Part shown: positions 10,029-19,058 of the stretch, piece by piece | Numbering within the stretch: position 1 is the stretch's first letter | How the letters are laid out: each line of letters opens with the position of its first letter | Origin: Methyloversatilis sp. | GTDB taxonomy: Bacteria > Pseudomonadota > Gammaproteobacteria > Burkholderiales > Rhodocyclaceae | Direction of reading: 5' to 3' | NCBI RefSeq assembly: GCF_030696805.1 | Contig: NZ_JAUYRO010000042.1 | Span: forward strand, 1-57,685 | Length of the DNA: 57,685 nucleotides | Position numbers and translations under genes: made by a program | Notes under the pieces: generated by a model | Databases searched by the model: none | What the model was told of the DNA's origin: nothing | The model's input: only the letters and a program-made list of their open reading frames with translations

Positions 10029-10352
10029 TCAGCGTTCCAGCATGCCGAGCTTGTCCTTCACCTTGAGCCATTCGTCGGCATCTTCCGGCGCTTCCTTGCG
10101 CTCGATGATGGCGGGCCACTCGGCGGACAGTTCGGCATTCAGCTTGATGAAATGGATCTGGTCGGACGGCACATCGTCCTCGGCGAAAATCGCTTCGGCC
10201 GGACATTCGGCGACGCACAGCGTGCAGTCAATGCATTCATCAGGGTCGATCACCAGGAAATTCGGGCCTTCGCGAAAGCAATCGACCGGGCACACGTCGA
10301 CGCAGTCGGTGTACTTGCACTTGATACAGGATTCGGTGACGACGTAAGTCAT
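10029..10352 (-). CDS. fdxA: Seven-iron ferredoxin
   Basis: A 107-residue ferredoxin with one 3Fe-4S and one 4Fe-4S cluster, matching the length of Azotobacter-type FdI. The cysteines fit that model: C9, C17 and C50 for the 3Fe cluster, and C21, C40, C43 and C46 for the 4Fe cluster ([15 protein letters not shown] and [13 protein letters not shown]), with C12 and C25 extra. A C-terminal tail of about 50 residues rich in acidic and lysine residues is typical of the family. It is a cytoplasmic low-potential electron carrier with unidentified partners. GGAGAAACC precedes the start. It is the first gene of the fdxA-addB-addA run. Confidence 0.96.
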   Translation of the reverse strand: MTYVVTESCIKCKYTDCVDVCPVDCFREGPNFLVIDPDECIDCTLCVAECPAEAIFAEDDVPSDQIHFIKLNAELSAEWPAIIERKEAPEDADEWLKVKDKLGMLER

Positions 10353-10859
10353 GGTTTCTCCGTGCGGTGGTCCGCATTGCCCGACAGCAGGCGTACCACG
10401 GGATGGTTTGATCGGAATCTCGGGACGATGACAGTCCGGAAAACGGCATGGATTTTATCACTGCGATCCGCGCCGCAGCCGTTCCGTGCGGCGTGCAGAG
10501 GCGGCATGCCAGCATGAATTTTTGTCGGGCGTACCTCCATCACTCTGCGCAACACGGTGTTTTTTGTATTAGCATCATGAAAACAGCGCGAAAACAGCGC
10601 AGCAAACGCGATCGCGCAGGTGCGTGGTCAGCGCGCTGCCAGAGTGACCAGCGCCGTGCCTGTCTCGGCAGCACGCAACCTCCGCACTCACCCGTTCACG
10701 AATTCCCGGCCTGCGCTGTGCGCGTCAGGCACTCAGCCCGGCTAACAACAGCGCCCAGCCCACATCCGGTTTTCTACGGTATATCCGACCGATATACCCA
10801 TATCCAAGAAACGATCCGGCATTCCAGGTCTCCCCCAAGTCAAGCCCCGCGAGGAAACG
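10353..10859. other. Divergent intergenic region fdxA / trxA
   Basis: About 507 bases without a supportable gene. The fdxA side has no obvious promoter hexamers. The middle (10550-10590) has a T-rich run and TTAGCAT resembling a -10, which could start an unannotated transcript. The trxA-proximal part holds the perfect dyad at 10778-10798. A 56-codon-plus frame beginning at 10577 lacks codon bias and runs out of frame into trxA, so I do not call it. Confidence 0.5.
10778..10798. promoter_or_regulatory. Perfect inverted repeat upstream of trxA
   Basis: GGTATATC and GATATACC form a perfect 8-bp dyad with a 5-base spacer, starting 82 bp before the trxA ATG in an otherwise GC-rich region. Its size and placement suggest a dimeric repressor or activator site. 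I do not recognise the regulator. A cruciform with no function cannot be excluded. Confidence 0.5.
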
Positions 10860-11186
10860 ATGAGCGAACACATCCACCACGTCACCGATGCCAGCTTCGA
10901 AGAAGAAGTGGTCAAAGCCGATCTGCCCGTGCTGGTCGACTACTGGGCCGAATGGTGCGGTCCGTGCAAGATGATTGCCCCCATTCTTGACGAGGTGGCG
11001 CGTGACTACGCCGGCAAGCTGCGGGTGGCCAAGGTGAATATCGACGAGAACCAGGACACCCCGGCGCGCTTCGGCATCCGCGGCATTCCGACATTGATGC
11101 TGTTCAAGGACGGCAACGTTGAAGCCACCAAGGTCGGCGCCCTGTCGAAGTCGCAACTGACCGCATTCCTGGACAGCCACCTCTAA
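10860..11186 (+). CDS. trxA: Thioredoxin 1
   Basis: A 108-residue cytoplasmic disulfide reductase that supplies electrons to ribonucleotide reductase, PAPS reductase and repair enzymes. The active site WCGPCK has its cysteines at 33 and 36, the cis-proline loop is [11 protein letters not shown], and the family lysine/aspartate core (VLVDYWAEW) is intact. GAGGAAAC precedes the ATG. Its position immediately before rho is conserved in many proteobacteria. The 99-base gap to rho contains two hairpins without a T-run, so read-through into rho is plausible. Confidence 0.97.
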   Translation: MSEHIHHVTDASFEEEVVKADLPVLVDYWAEWCGPCKMIAPILDEVARDYAGKLRVAKVNIDENQDTPARFGIRGIPTLMLFKDGNVEATKVGALSKSQLTAFLDSHL

Positions 11187-11204
11187 TCATTTTTCCACGG
11201 CGAC

Positions 11205-11249
11205 GGGTGCTTCGCGCACCCCGCCCGCCGGAGCCGGTTCCTGGCTCCG
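11205..11249 (+). other. Two hairpins in the trxA-rho intergenic region
   Basis: The hairpin GGGTGC-TTCGC-GCACCC (11205-11221) is followed by CGGAGCC-GGTTCCT-GGCTCCG (11229-11249). Neither has a T-run, so they are not standard intrinsic terminators. They lie in the rho 5' leader, where many bacteria autoregulate rho, but a role here is inference. Confidence 0.45.
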
Positions 11250-11285
11250 CCTCCCCACCCCGCACGTCGCACAGACCCCGTCACC

Positions 11286-12545
<1,260 letters not shown>

Positions 12546-12580
12546 CCCAGCGGCGGAACACCGCCACACCTCCCGACCCG

Positions 12581-12619
12581 CGACGGTACCGTGCCATGAC
12601 GATGGTCGCGGTACCGTCG
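12581..12619 (+). terminator. Candidate rho-gene terminator dyad
   Basis: CGACGGTACCG and CGGTACCGTCG form a perfect 11-bp stem with a 17-base loop, 36 bp after the rho stop codon. Only TTT follows, so it is a weak intrinsic terminator at best. Confidence 0.4.
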
Positions 12620-12624
12620 TTTGC

Positions 12625-12698
12625 GTTGGGCATCGCTGCGCTCACCCCAACCTACGAAACTTCCCGTAGGTTGGGGTGAGCCAACGGCGATGCCCAAC
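12625..12698. repeat. Long inverted repeat of the GGTTGGGGTGAGC element
   Basis: The left arm GTTGGGCATCGC...CTCACCCCAACCTACG faces the right arm CGTAGGTTGGGGTGAG...GCGATGCCCAAC across a 9-base loop. The inner 16 bp are perfect. The outer arms pair with a short mismatched bulge (TGCG against CCAACG). This looks like a mobile palindromic intergenic element of the kind scattered through proteobacterial genomes. Confidence 0.85.
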
Positions 12699-12735
12699 AC
12701 CCTCCCGTCAAGCCGCGCCGACCTTCCCGCCCGGC
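12665..12735. repeat. Direct repeat copy A (about 70 bp)
   Basis: It starts at CGTAGGTTGGGGTGAG, passes through GATGCCCAAC and CGTCAAGCCGCGCCGACC, and ends at GCCCGGC. It matches copy B at 12785-12854 over nearly its whole length, with small differences in the middle. Confidence 0.85.
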
Positions 12736-12784
12736 GCTCGTCGGCCGTTCAGCTCATCACCGTGCAGCCGCCACCGATCCAGAA

Positions 12785-12854
12785 CGTAGGTTGGGGTGAG
12801 CGCAGCGATGCCCAACCTCCCTCCCGTCAAGCCGCGCCGACCTTCCTGCCCGGC
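12785..12854. repeat. Direct repeat copy B (about 70 bp)
   Basis: Second copy of the element, in the same orientation, 49 bp after copy A. The shared tail CGTCAAGCCGCGCCGACC shows that the repeat unit is larger than the palindromic core and that a segment was duplicated in place. Confidence 0.85.
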
Positions 12855-12892
12855 AATCCGCACCGCCAACGTCTCCCGAAAGGAACCATCCC

Positions 12893-13492
12893 ATGACCGC
12901 GATCACCACACTGCGTGACCTCACCGGCCTCGGCCATGCACCAGGCTCGTTGAAGCACGCCGCGCTGGTCATGATCGATTGCCAGAACACCTATCGCGAA
13001 GGCGTCATGCAGCTCACCGGTGTCGAAGCCGCGCTTGTCGAGGCGCGCCGGGCGCTTGACCTTGCGCGCGAGATCGGCCGACCGGTCATCCATATCCGGC
13101 ACGACGCGGGCCCCGGCACGCCCTACGACGTGAGCGCATACATCGGCCAGATATCGGACATCGTTGCGCCACAGGCTGGCGAACTCGTCATCACCAAGAA
13201 CTACCCGAACAGCTTTGTGCATACCCCGCTCGACGAAGAGCTGAAGAAGCTCGGCATCAGGCACCTGGTCCTTGCGGGCTTCATGACGCACATGTGCATC
13301 AACTCGACCGCGCGCGGCGCCTTCAATCTTGGCTACTCGCCCACCGTGATTGCATCGGCCACTGCCACGCGTGACCTGCCGGTCGCCGGAGGCGGTGAAG
13401 TCAGCGCGGCGGCGCTGCAAGCCGCAAGTCTCGCGGCGCTGGGCGACCTGTTCGCCGCCGTGGCCTGCCGCGTGGACGATCTGGCGCACTGA
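12893..13492 (+). CDS. Isochorismatase-like cysteine hydrolase
   Basis: A 199-residue cytoplasmic hydrolase of the isochorismatase/nicotinamidase superfamily. The catalytic triad is visible: the aspartate in ALVMIDCQNTY, the lysine in VITKNYPNSF and the nucleophilic cysteine in MTHMCINSTARG. The cis-peptide region GFMTHMC is typical. The substrate cannot be told; members cleave amides, imides or isochorismate. AAAGGAACC lies nine bases before the ATG. It stands alone after the rho repeat island and ends before a 250-bp non-coding gap, so no pathway context helps. True isochorismate hydrolysis is unlikely, since no chorismate or siderophore genes are nearby. Confidence 0.88.
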   Translation: MTAITTLRDLTGLGHAPGSLKHAALVMIDCQNTYREGVMQLTGVEAALVEARRALDLAREIGRPVIHIRHDAGPGTPYDVSAYIGQISDIVAPQAGELVITKNYPNSFVHTPLDEELKKLGIRHLVLAGFMTHMCINSTARGAFNLGYSPTVIASATATRDLPVAGGGEVSAAALQAASLAALGDLFAAVACRVDDLAH

Positions 13493-13742
13493 GTCGTCGC
13501 GCAGACGAAGCTGTCGCCAATGCCTCCGCATCACGGAAGACACATTCGTGGCTCTTTGTTCAACGCTGCACGAAGGGGCGCAGCGCATGGCCGACGACCC
13601 GAAATTGAAGCGCATCGCAGCCTGACAGGAAAGACATGGAAGACCCGACCGCTGCACCTCGCGTAGGCGACAGCAAAACGGGGGCCCGCTGCGCAGTGCA
13701 GGCGCGTCCCGCGCGCTGGCAGGACGCACCGCCGACATCAGC

Positions 13743-14075
13743 TCAGCCGGCCTGATCATCCACTGCGGCACTGGCGGCGCCGCTCTTCACCGAGGCGATC
13801 GCAGCTTCCATTGCGCCGTTGTTATCGAACATCTTGCTCTGGCCGATCACCTGTCCGTTGCCTGCCTTCAACACGTAATAGTCCTTGCCGTTCGTGGCCT
13901 TCTTGCGATCGTAGCGGCCGTCGTCGGCCGCGTTCTTCTTCACCGATTCGATGCCGTTCTCGGCGGATGCGCGCGTCTTGTACATTTCGCTCTGCAGCAG
14001 GGACTGGTCATCCGGGCCCAGCAGCGTGAAGTGGAATTCGCCGTTTGCAGCCTTCTTCAACTGAAACTTCGCCAT
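13743..14075 (-). CDS. YegP-like protein with two DUF1508 repeats
   Basis: A 110-residue protein made of two DUF1508 units, the first about residues 3-49 (FQLKKAANGEFHFTLLG) and the second about 54-100 (YDRKKATNGKDYYVLKAGNG). Each unit has the K-x2-NGxxxxxLxxxxGQ/DxxxxSxMFxxxxxxxxxIxSVKxxA pattern. The function of this small alpha-beta family is not established. The start MAKFQLKKA follows AGGAG. It lies between the cysteine hydrolase and norB, with no coupling to either. An alanine-rich C-terminus is not conserved in the family. Confidence 0.88.
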   Translation of the reverse strand: MAKFQLKKAANGEFHFTLLGPDDQSLLQSEMYKTRASAENGIESVKKNAADDGRYDRKKATNGKDYYVLKAGNGQVIGQSKMFDNNGAMEAAIASVKSGAASAAVDDQAG

Positions 14076-14229
14076 GCTCCGCTCTCCTGTTTGTTGAGTC
14101 GTATGTGGGAACGCGCGGGTGCGCGGCGACAGTATAGCGACGAAGAAAAAGAGGGGCGCCAGCCTTGCGGCGAGGCGCCCCAACCTTGCCGAAGCGTTGC
14201 GGCAAGGAGGGAGGACGGTTGCGCTCAGT

Positions 14230-16515
14230 TCATCGACGGGCCCCTGCCAGCGCATTGACCGGCTCCGGCGCACGGCCGGCGCGGCCGAACACGCCCGACA
14301 CCACCTGCCAGGCCACCGCCAGCGCGCCAATGATGAACACCACGTCGCCGAAGGTGCGCACCCATCGCAGCGTTTCCAGCAGCGGCTGCTGCATGAAAGC
14401 CTCGCTGCGTGCGTACCACAGGCCCTCGCTGACACTGGCGTGGAACTGGATCAGGCCGATCGGCAGCAGGCTGGTCGCGATCATCAACACCAGCCCCGCG
14501 TTGAGCCCCCAGAAGCCGGTCTTCATCAGCCGCTCGCCGAAGGAGAGCTGCGGCCGCAGGTAGCGCAACACCAACAGCGTGAAGCCGAGCGCGAGGAAGC
14601 CATAGACACCGAACAGCGCGGCATGTGCATGCACCGGCGTCGTGTTCAGGCCCTGCACGTAGTACAGCGAGATCGGGGGGTTGATCATGAAGCCGAACAC
14701 GCCGGCGCCGAGCATGTTCCAGAAGGCGACTGCGACGAAACACATCAGCGGCCACTTTAGCTTGGCCATCCACGCGGCGCGGTCCTTCAGCCTCCAGTTC
14801 TCCCATGCTTCGTGGCCGAGCACGACCAGCGGTACCACTTCGAGCGCGCTGAACGAGGCGCCGACCGCCATTACCGGCGTGGTGGTGCCGGCGAAGTACA
14901 GGTGGTGGAAGGTGCCCGGCACGCCGCCCAGCATGAACAGCGACGCCGACGCCAGACTGGCCGCGGTCGCCATGCGGGCGGACACCAGGCCGAGCGTGGA
15001 AAAGATGAACGCCAGTGCAGTGGTCGCGAACACTTCGAAGAAGCCTTCGACCCACAGATGCACGACCCACCAGCGCCAGTACTCCATCACCGACAGGTGG
15101 GTACGCTCGCCATAGAAGAAACCGGCGCCGTAGAACAGGCCGATCGCCACCACCGAGGCAGTGAGAAGAGCGAGCAGGTTCTTGTCGCCACCGGGCGTAC
15201 GCAGCGCCGGCACGATGCCGCGCAGCATGAGCACCAGCCACAGCGCCACGCCGACGAACTTGCCGATCTGCCACAGGCGGCCGAGGTCCACGTATTCGTA
15301 GCCCTGGTGGCCGAGCCAGAAATTGAGTTCCGGCGGCATGATCTGCGCGATGGCCAGGTAGTTGCCGACGAAGGAGCCGACGACCACCACGACCAGTGCC
15401 CAGAACAGCACGTCCACACCCAGCTTCTGGAATTTCGGATCGCGCCCGCCGTGGATCAATGGCGCAAGGAAAAGCCCGGCGGCCAGAAAGCCGGTGGCGA
15501 TCCAGAACAGCGCGCTCTGGATGTGCCAGGTGCGCACCAGCGAATACGGGAACCACTGCGATACATCGATCCCGTAGAAGGTCTGGCCCTCGACCGTGTA
15601 GTGCGCGGTGAAGCCACCCATCATGACCTGGAACACGAACAGCGCCACCACCAGGACGAGGTACTTGCCGAGCGCGCGCTGAGACGGCGTCGGCGCCACG
15701 CGCGACAGCGGATCCTGCGCCGGCGCAGCCGGGTCGCTTTCGTCCTGCCGGCGCAGGAAGGACCAGCCCCAGATGAGGAAGCCGACGCCGGCCATCATGA
15801 CCACCACGCTGACGATGGACCACACGACGTTCTCCGCCGTCGGAACATTGCCGATCAGCGGTTCGTGCGGCCAGTTATTGGTGTAGGTGGCGCTGGTGCC
15901 CGGCCGCTCGGTCGCGGCCACCCAGGCGGTCCAGAAGAAGAAGCCGGCCAGCTGTGCGCGCCGCTGCGGGTCGGGCAGCGTGTTGTCCTTCATCGCATAG
16001 CTTTCGCGCGAGCCCTGCAGCGCCGGCGCGTCGCCGAACAGCTCGACGTAGTAGTCGGCAGTGCGTTCGATCGCCCGGGCGCGCAGCGTGGACACGGTGG
16101 CCACGCCGGTCGCCTCGTCAAAGGTATTGCGCCGGTACTCGCGCTTCAGGCGTGCCTCAAGCAGCGCCTGCGCATCGGCATCCAGTTCCGCGTACGGCTT
16201 GCCATGCGCGTCCTGCGCGGCGAGATCGAGCCAGGCCAGCAGTTCGCGGTGCAGCCAGTCGGCCGTCCAGTCCGGTGCCTGGTAGGCGCCGTGCCCCCAG
16301 ATCGAGCCAAGCTGCATGCCGCCGACCGACTGCCAGGCGGTCTGGCCGTCGAGGATGCCGTCATGCGTGTACAGCACACGGCCGTCTTCGCTGACGATCT
16401 GCTGCGGAATCGGCGGCGCGTTGCGATACACCTCGACGCCGTAGTAACCGAGCAGCGAGAAGGTGACGATGAGCACGCCGATCAGCGTGAACCACAGCTT
16501 CCGGTAATTACCCAT
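14230..16515 (-). CDS. norB: Quinol-dependent nitric oxide reductase
   Basis: A 761-residue single-subunit qNOR that reduces two NO to N2O with quinol in the inner membrane. The N-terminal extension of about 200 residues, fused before the oxidase core, marks the quinol type and replaces NorC. The core shows the heme-ligand region TWHIQSALFWIATGF, the iron-B ligand region VVHLWVEGFFEVFAT with its glutamates, the His pair in GTFHHLYFAGTT, and the two heme histidines in HAHAALFGVYGF. The start MGNYRKLW lies inside the end of norA (8-bp overlap), giving translational coupling. The norA-norB order and the divergent norR match the Ralstonia eutropha norRAB arrangement. Expression is expected from the sigma-54 promoter at 17241-17256. 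Confidence 0.95.
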   Translation of the reverse strand: MGNYRKLWFTLIGVLIVTFSLLGYYGVEVYRNAPPIPQQIVSEDGRVLYTHDGILDGQTAWQSVGGMQLGSIWGHGAYQAPDWTADWLHRELLAWLDLAAQDAHGKPYAELDADAQALLEARLKREYRRNTFDEATGVATVSTLRARAIERTADYYVELFGDAPALQGSRESYAMKDNTLPDPQRRAQLAGFFFWTAWVAATERPGTSATYTNNWPHEPLIGNVPTAENVVWSIVSVVVMMAGVGFLIWGWSFLRRQDESDPAAPAQDPLSRVAPTPSQRALGKYLVLVVALFVFQVMMGGFTAHYTVEGQTFYGIDVSQWFPYSLVRTWHIQSALFWIATGFLAAGLFLAPLIHGGRDPKFQKLGVDVLFWALVVVVVGSFVGNYLAIAQIMPPELNFWLGHQGYEYVDLGRLWQIGKFVGVALWLVLMLRGIVPALRTPGGDKNLLALLTASVVAIGLFYGAGFFYGERTHLSVMEYWRWWVVHLWVEGFFEVFATTALAFIFSTLGLVSARMATAASLASASLFMLGGVPGTFHHLYFAGTTTPVMAVGASFSALEVVPLVVLGHEAWENWRLKDRAAWMAKLKWPLMCFVAVAFWNMLGAGVFGFMINPPISLYYVQGLNTTPVHAHAALFGVYGFLALGFTLLVLRYLRPQLSFGERLMKTGFWGLNAGLVLMIATSLLPIGLIQFHASVSEGLWYARSEAFMQQPLLETLRWVRTFGDVVFIIGALAVAWQVVSGVFGRAGRAPEPVNALAGARR

Positions 16516-17200
16516 GAGTGGTCTCCGCTTCGGCCGGTGCCGCATTCAGCCCTTCGAACAAAATGTTGTTCTCCAGGTGGATGTGCTCCATCAGGTCTTC
16601 GCGCAGCGCCGCCAGACCGGTGTAGAGCGCGCGCCAGGTGTTGCAGGCACCGCGCGGCAGCGTGATGTCGTCGGTCAGCGCTTCCAGCCGTTGCAGCGCT
16701 TCACCGTGCTGGTCGTGTTCGTTGCGCAGCACCGTGACCGGCCCCTGCACCGCGGCAGCATGGCCGCGGGCGAGCATCGGGAACAGCACCTGTTCTTCCT
16801 TCTGCATATGGCTTTCCAGTTCGTGCTGCATCACCGTCAGGTGATCGGCCAACCCGCTCGGGCAGTCCGGCCGGTCTCCATGCACCTGCTCGACCCGGCG
16901 AGCCAGACGGACCAATTCCGGCAGCTGTTCGCGGTGGCGATCGTGGAAGCGGACCAGGATGTGTTCGATCAGCGCGGCCGCCGGCACCGTGCGCCAGTCG
17001 CGCGCCTCGCGCGTGGCCTGCGACAGCAGCACGCCCAGACGTTCAACGATGGGCTGTACGTCGATGCCCCGCTCGGCCGCGGCGTCCTGCAGGCTGTGCT
17101 TGCCGCCGCAGCAGAAATCCAGCTTGTGTTCGTGGAACACCTGTGTGGCACCCGGGATGCTGCGCGCCAGCGCGCCGAGGGATTGGTCGATCAGGTTCAT
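16508..17200 (-). CDS. norA: Di-iron protein NorA (Ric/YtfE/ScdA family)
   Basis: A 230-residue cytoplasmic protein. The N-terminal ScdA_N domain (about residues 1-60) has IPGATQVFHEHKLDFCCGGK, with the family cysteine pair. The hemerythrin-like domain (about 80-220) supplies iron ligands in LIEHILVRFHDRHREQ, HELESHMQKEEQVLF, LRNEHDQHGEAL and HIHLENNILFEG. In Ralstonia, NorA binds NO and tunes NorR; Ric proteins in general repair nitrosylated iron-sulfur clusters. GAGG lies eight bases before MNLIDQSLG; in-frame codons further upstream run into the promoter and were rejected. It is the first gene of norA-norB. Confidence 0.93.
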   Translation of the reverse strand: MNLIDQSLGALARSIPGATQVFHEHKLDFCCGGKHSLQDAAAERGIDVQPIVERLGVLLSQATREARDWRTVPAAALIEHILVRFHDRHREQLPELVRLARRVEQVHGDRPDCPSGLADHLTVMQHELESHMQKEEQVLFPMLARGHAAAVQGPVTVLRNEHDQHGEALQRLEALTDDITLPRGACNTWRALYTGLAALREDLMEHIHLENNILFEGLNAAPAEAETTHG

Positions 17201-17240
17201 GGCGAAGACCTCGTGGGGGAAAGAAGACAACACGTCTTCG

Positions 17241-17256
17241 CAAGGTCCGGGCCAAC
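17241..17256 (-). promoter_or_regulatory. Sigma-54 promoter (-24/-12) of norAB
   Basis: Read on the minus strand the site is TTGGCCCGGACCTTGC, against the consensus YTGGCACG-N4-TTGC; only the A in GGCAC differs. The spacing is exact. The predicted transcription start is near 17229, leaving a leader of about 29 bases before norA. Confidence 0.85.
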
Positions 17257-17295
17257 CCTTTGCGACAAATAAAATCAATGACCTGAGTAAATTGA

Positions 17296-17353
17296 GGTAT
17301 TTTTGACCGTCACATTGAAGGGTTTTTTTCACCACAACCGGGTCTTAACTACC
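17296..17353. promoter_or_regulatory. Three NorR boxes (GGT-N7-ACC)
   Basis: Three exact GGT-N7-ACC sites are present: GGTATTTTTGACC (17296-17308), GGTTTTTTTCACC (17321-17333) and GGTCTTAACTACC (17341-17353). This is the NorR enhancer signature known from Ralstonia. They lie about 65-125 bp upstream of the predicted norAB start, the usual enhancer range. The third abuts the norR start codon, so NorR binding may also repress norR. Confidence 0.85.
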
Positions 17354-18883
17354 ATGATGGAGCCGCTGCTGCTGGCCGACCTGGTGTCGGAACTGCCGCC
17401 CGCCGTGCGCCTGCAGCGCCTGGTATCCAGCCTGCGCACCCACTTCGGCTGTGGCGCGGTCGCACTGCTGAAGCTGGAGGAGGACAGCCTGCGCCCGCTG
17501 GCGGTCGACGGTCTGGTGCGCGAAACGCTGGGGCGGCGCTTCGTCGTCGCCCAGCATCCGCGGCTGGCAACCATCCTGTCCCGGCGCGACATCACCGCCT
17601 TCGACCACGACAGCGCGCTGCCCGACCCCTATGACGGCCTGCTCGACACCCGCGTCGGCGAACCGCTGCCGGTGCACGACTGCATGGGCACCAGCCTGCA
17701 GGTCGAAGGCCAGACCTGGGGTGCCCTGACGCTGGACGCGCTGCAGACTGGCACATTCACCGACGCGGCACGCGACGACCTGCGCCGCCTTACCTTGCTG
17801 GTCGAAGCCGCCGTGCGCGTGACCCGACTCGAGCAGGACCTGCACGCGCTGCGCCTGTCGCGTGGCGGCGAAACGGCCGACCCTCAAGGTGCCAGCGCGG
17901 ACGACGCCGAAATCGTCGGGCATAGCGAGGTGATACAACGCCTGCTGCACGAAATGAAGGTGGTGGCCGATTCGGAACTGTCGGTGCTGCTGCTCGGCGA
18001 AACAGGCGTCGGCAAGGAATTGTTTGCCCGCCACCTGCACCGTCATTCGCGTCGTGCCGCGCAGCCGCTGATACATGTCAATTGCGCCGCGCTGCCCGAA
18101 TCGCTGACCGAAAGCGAACTGTTCGGCCACGTGAAAGGGGCGTTCTCCGGCGCCACGGCCGACCGCCCTGGCCGCTTCGAAGCGGCCGATGGCGGCACGC
18201 TGTTTCTCGACGAGGTCGGCGAACTGCCGCTGACCGTGCAGGCCAAGCTGCTGCGCGCACTGCAGAACGGCGAAATCCAGCGCCTGGGCGCCGACCAGCC
18301 GCGACGCGTGGACGTGCGCGTCATCGCCGCCACCAACCGCACCCTGCGCGACAGCGTGCGCGACGGCGCCTTCCGTGCCGACCTCTATCACCGGTTGTCG
18401 GTGTATCCGGTGCCGATACCGCCATTGCGCGAGCGCGGCAGTGACGTACTGCTGCTGGCCGGGCGCTTTCTCGAGCTGAACCGTGCCCGCCTGGGCCTGC
18501 GCAGCCTGCGCCTGTCGCCGGAGGCGGAGGATGCGCTGTGCCGCTACCCCTGGCCAGGCAATGTGCGCGAACTCGAACACGTGATCAGCCGTGCCGCGCT
18601 GAAAGCGGTGAGCCGGGGCGCCGCGCGCACCGACATCGTGTCGCTGCCGGCCGAACTGCTCGATCTCGATGGCCTGACCACCCCTGCTGCAACGCCGCCG
18701 ACCTGCGACACGACGTCCGGCGCCATACTGCCGTCCATGCGTGAAGCCATCGATGCCACACAGCGCCGGCTGGTCCGCGCCGCGCTCGATGCCTGTGCCG
18801 GCAACTGGGCCGACGCGGCGCGCCGACTGGATGTCGACGCGAGCAATCTGCACAAGCTGGCGCGCCGCCTTGGACTCAAATGA
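17354..18883 (+). CDS. norR: Nitric oxide-responsive sigma-54 activator NorR
   Basis: A 509-residue enhancer-binding protein. The N-terminal GAF domain (about 1-170) senses NO through a non-heme iron in homologues. It is followed by the AAA+ domain with Walker [11 protein letters not shown], the sigma-54 loop, Walker [14 protein letters not shown] and the arginine region. The C-terminal Fis-type helix-turn-helix reads [20 protein letters not shown]. The sigma-54 contact motif is GAFSGA instead of the usual GAFTGA. The start [10 protein letters not shown] aligns in length with Escherichia coli NorR; a TTG start 17 codons earlier would run over the NorR boxes. It is divergent from norAB. Confidence 0.95.
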   Translation: MMEPLLLADLVSELPPAVRLQRLVSSLRTHFGCGAVALLKLEEDSLRPLAVDGLVRETLGRRFVVAQHPRLATILSRRDITAFDHDSALPDPYDGLLDTRVGEPLPVHDCMGTSLQVEGQTWGALTLDALQTGTFTDAARDDLRRLTLLVEAAVRVTRLEQDLHALRLSRGGETADPQGASADDAEIVGHSEVIQRLLHEMKVVADSELSVLLLGETGVGKELFARHLHRHSRRAAQPLIHVNCAALPESLTESELFGHVKGAFSGATADRPGRFEAADGGTLFLDEVGELPLTVQAKLLRALQNGEIQRLGADQPRRVDVRVIAATNRTLRDSVRDGAFRADLYHRLSVYPVPIPPLRERGSDVLLLAGRFLELNRARLGLRSLRLSPEAEDALCRYPWPGNVRELEHVISRAALKAVSRGAARTDIVSLPAELLDLDGLTTPAATPPTCDTTSGAILPSMREAIDATQRRLVRAALDACAGNWADAARRLDVDASNLHKLARRLGLK

Positions 18884-19058
18884 CGGCGACGCCGGCCGCG
18901 TACGGAAATGTCATGCACCTGTGCGGTGCGCACGCCCCTTACTGTGCAGGAGTCGTCGACATGCTGAAACCATTGGTATTGAAAATCATGAACTTGAGTC
19001 GCGCACGCTAATTGCTTGAGCGCATCAACCCCTTCACTGCCCGCAACCGGAGTATTCC

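Larger units (their letters stand above)
12546..12892. other. Repeat-filled intergenic region after rho
   Basis: 347 bases without a gene. In order it holds a possible rho terminator dyad, a long imperfect inverted repeat built from the CGTAGGTTGGGGTGAG element, and a second direct copy of that element with its flank. The ribosome-binding region of the next gene (AAAGGAACC) closes it. Confidence 0.8.

Noticed and set aside
10577-10990. Plus-strand frame from an ATG at 10577 that runs into trxA in another frame
   Set aside because: No codon bias, no Shine-Dalgarno sequence, and it would overlap most of trxA.
13500-13625. Frame ending in a short peptide with EGAQRMADDPKLKRIAA
   Set aside because: It looks weakly protein-like but has no start signal of its own and overlaps the cysteine hydrolase gene in its longer form; possibly a decayed gene end, not supportable.
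13636-13752. 38-codon frame preceded by AGGAAAG
   Set aside because: A decent ribosome-binding site, but a random-looking peptide that overlaps the convergent YegP-like gene end.
14812-16665. Long plus-strand frame opposite norB
   Set aside because: Antisense shadow; His/Gln/Arg-rich without motifs.
17249-17259. A fourth NorR-like box around GGTCCGGGCCAACC
   Set aside because: The half-sites are eight, not seven, bases apart and the sequence is already explained by the sigma-54 promoter.
17345-18853. Long minus-strand frame opposite norR
   Set aside because: Antisense shadow; norR is unambiguous.
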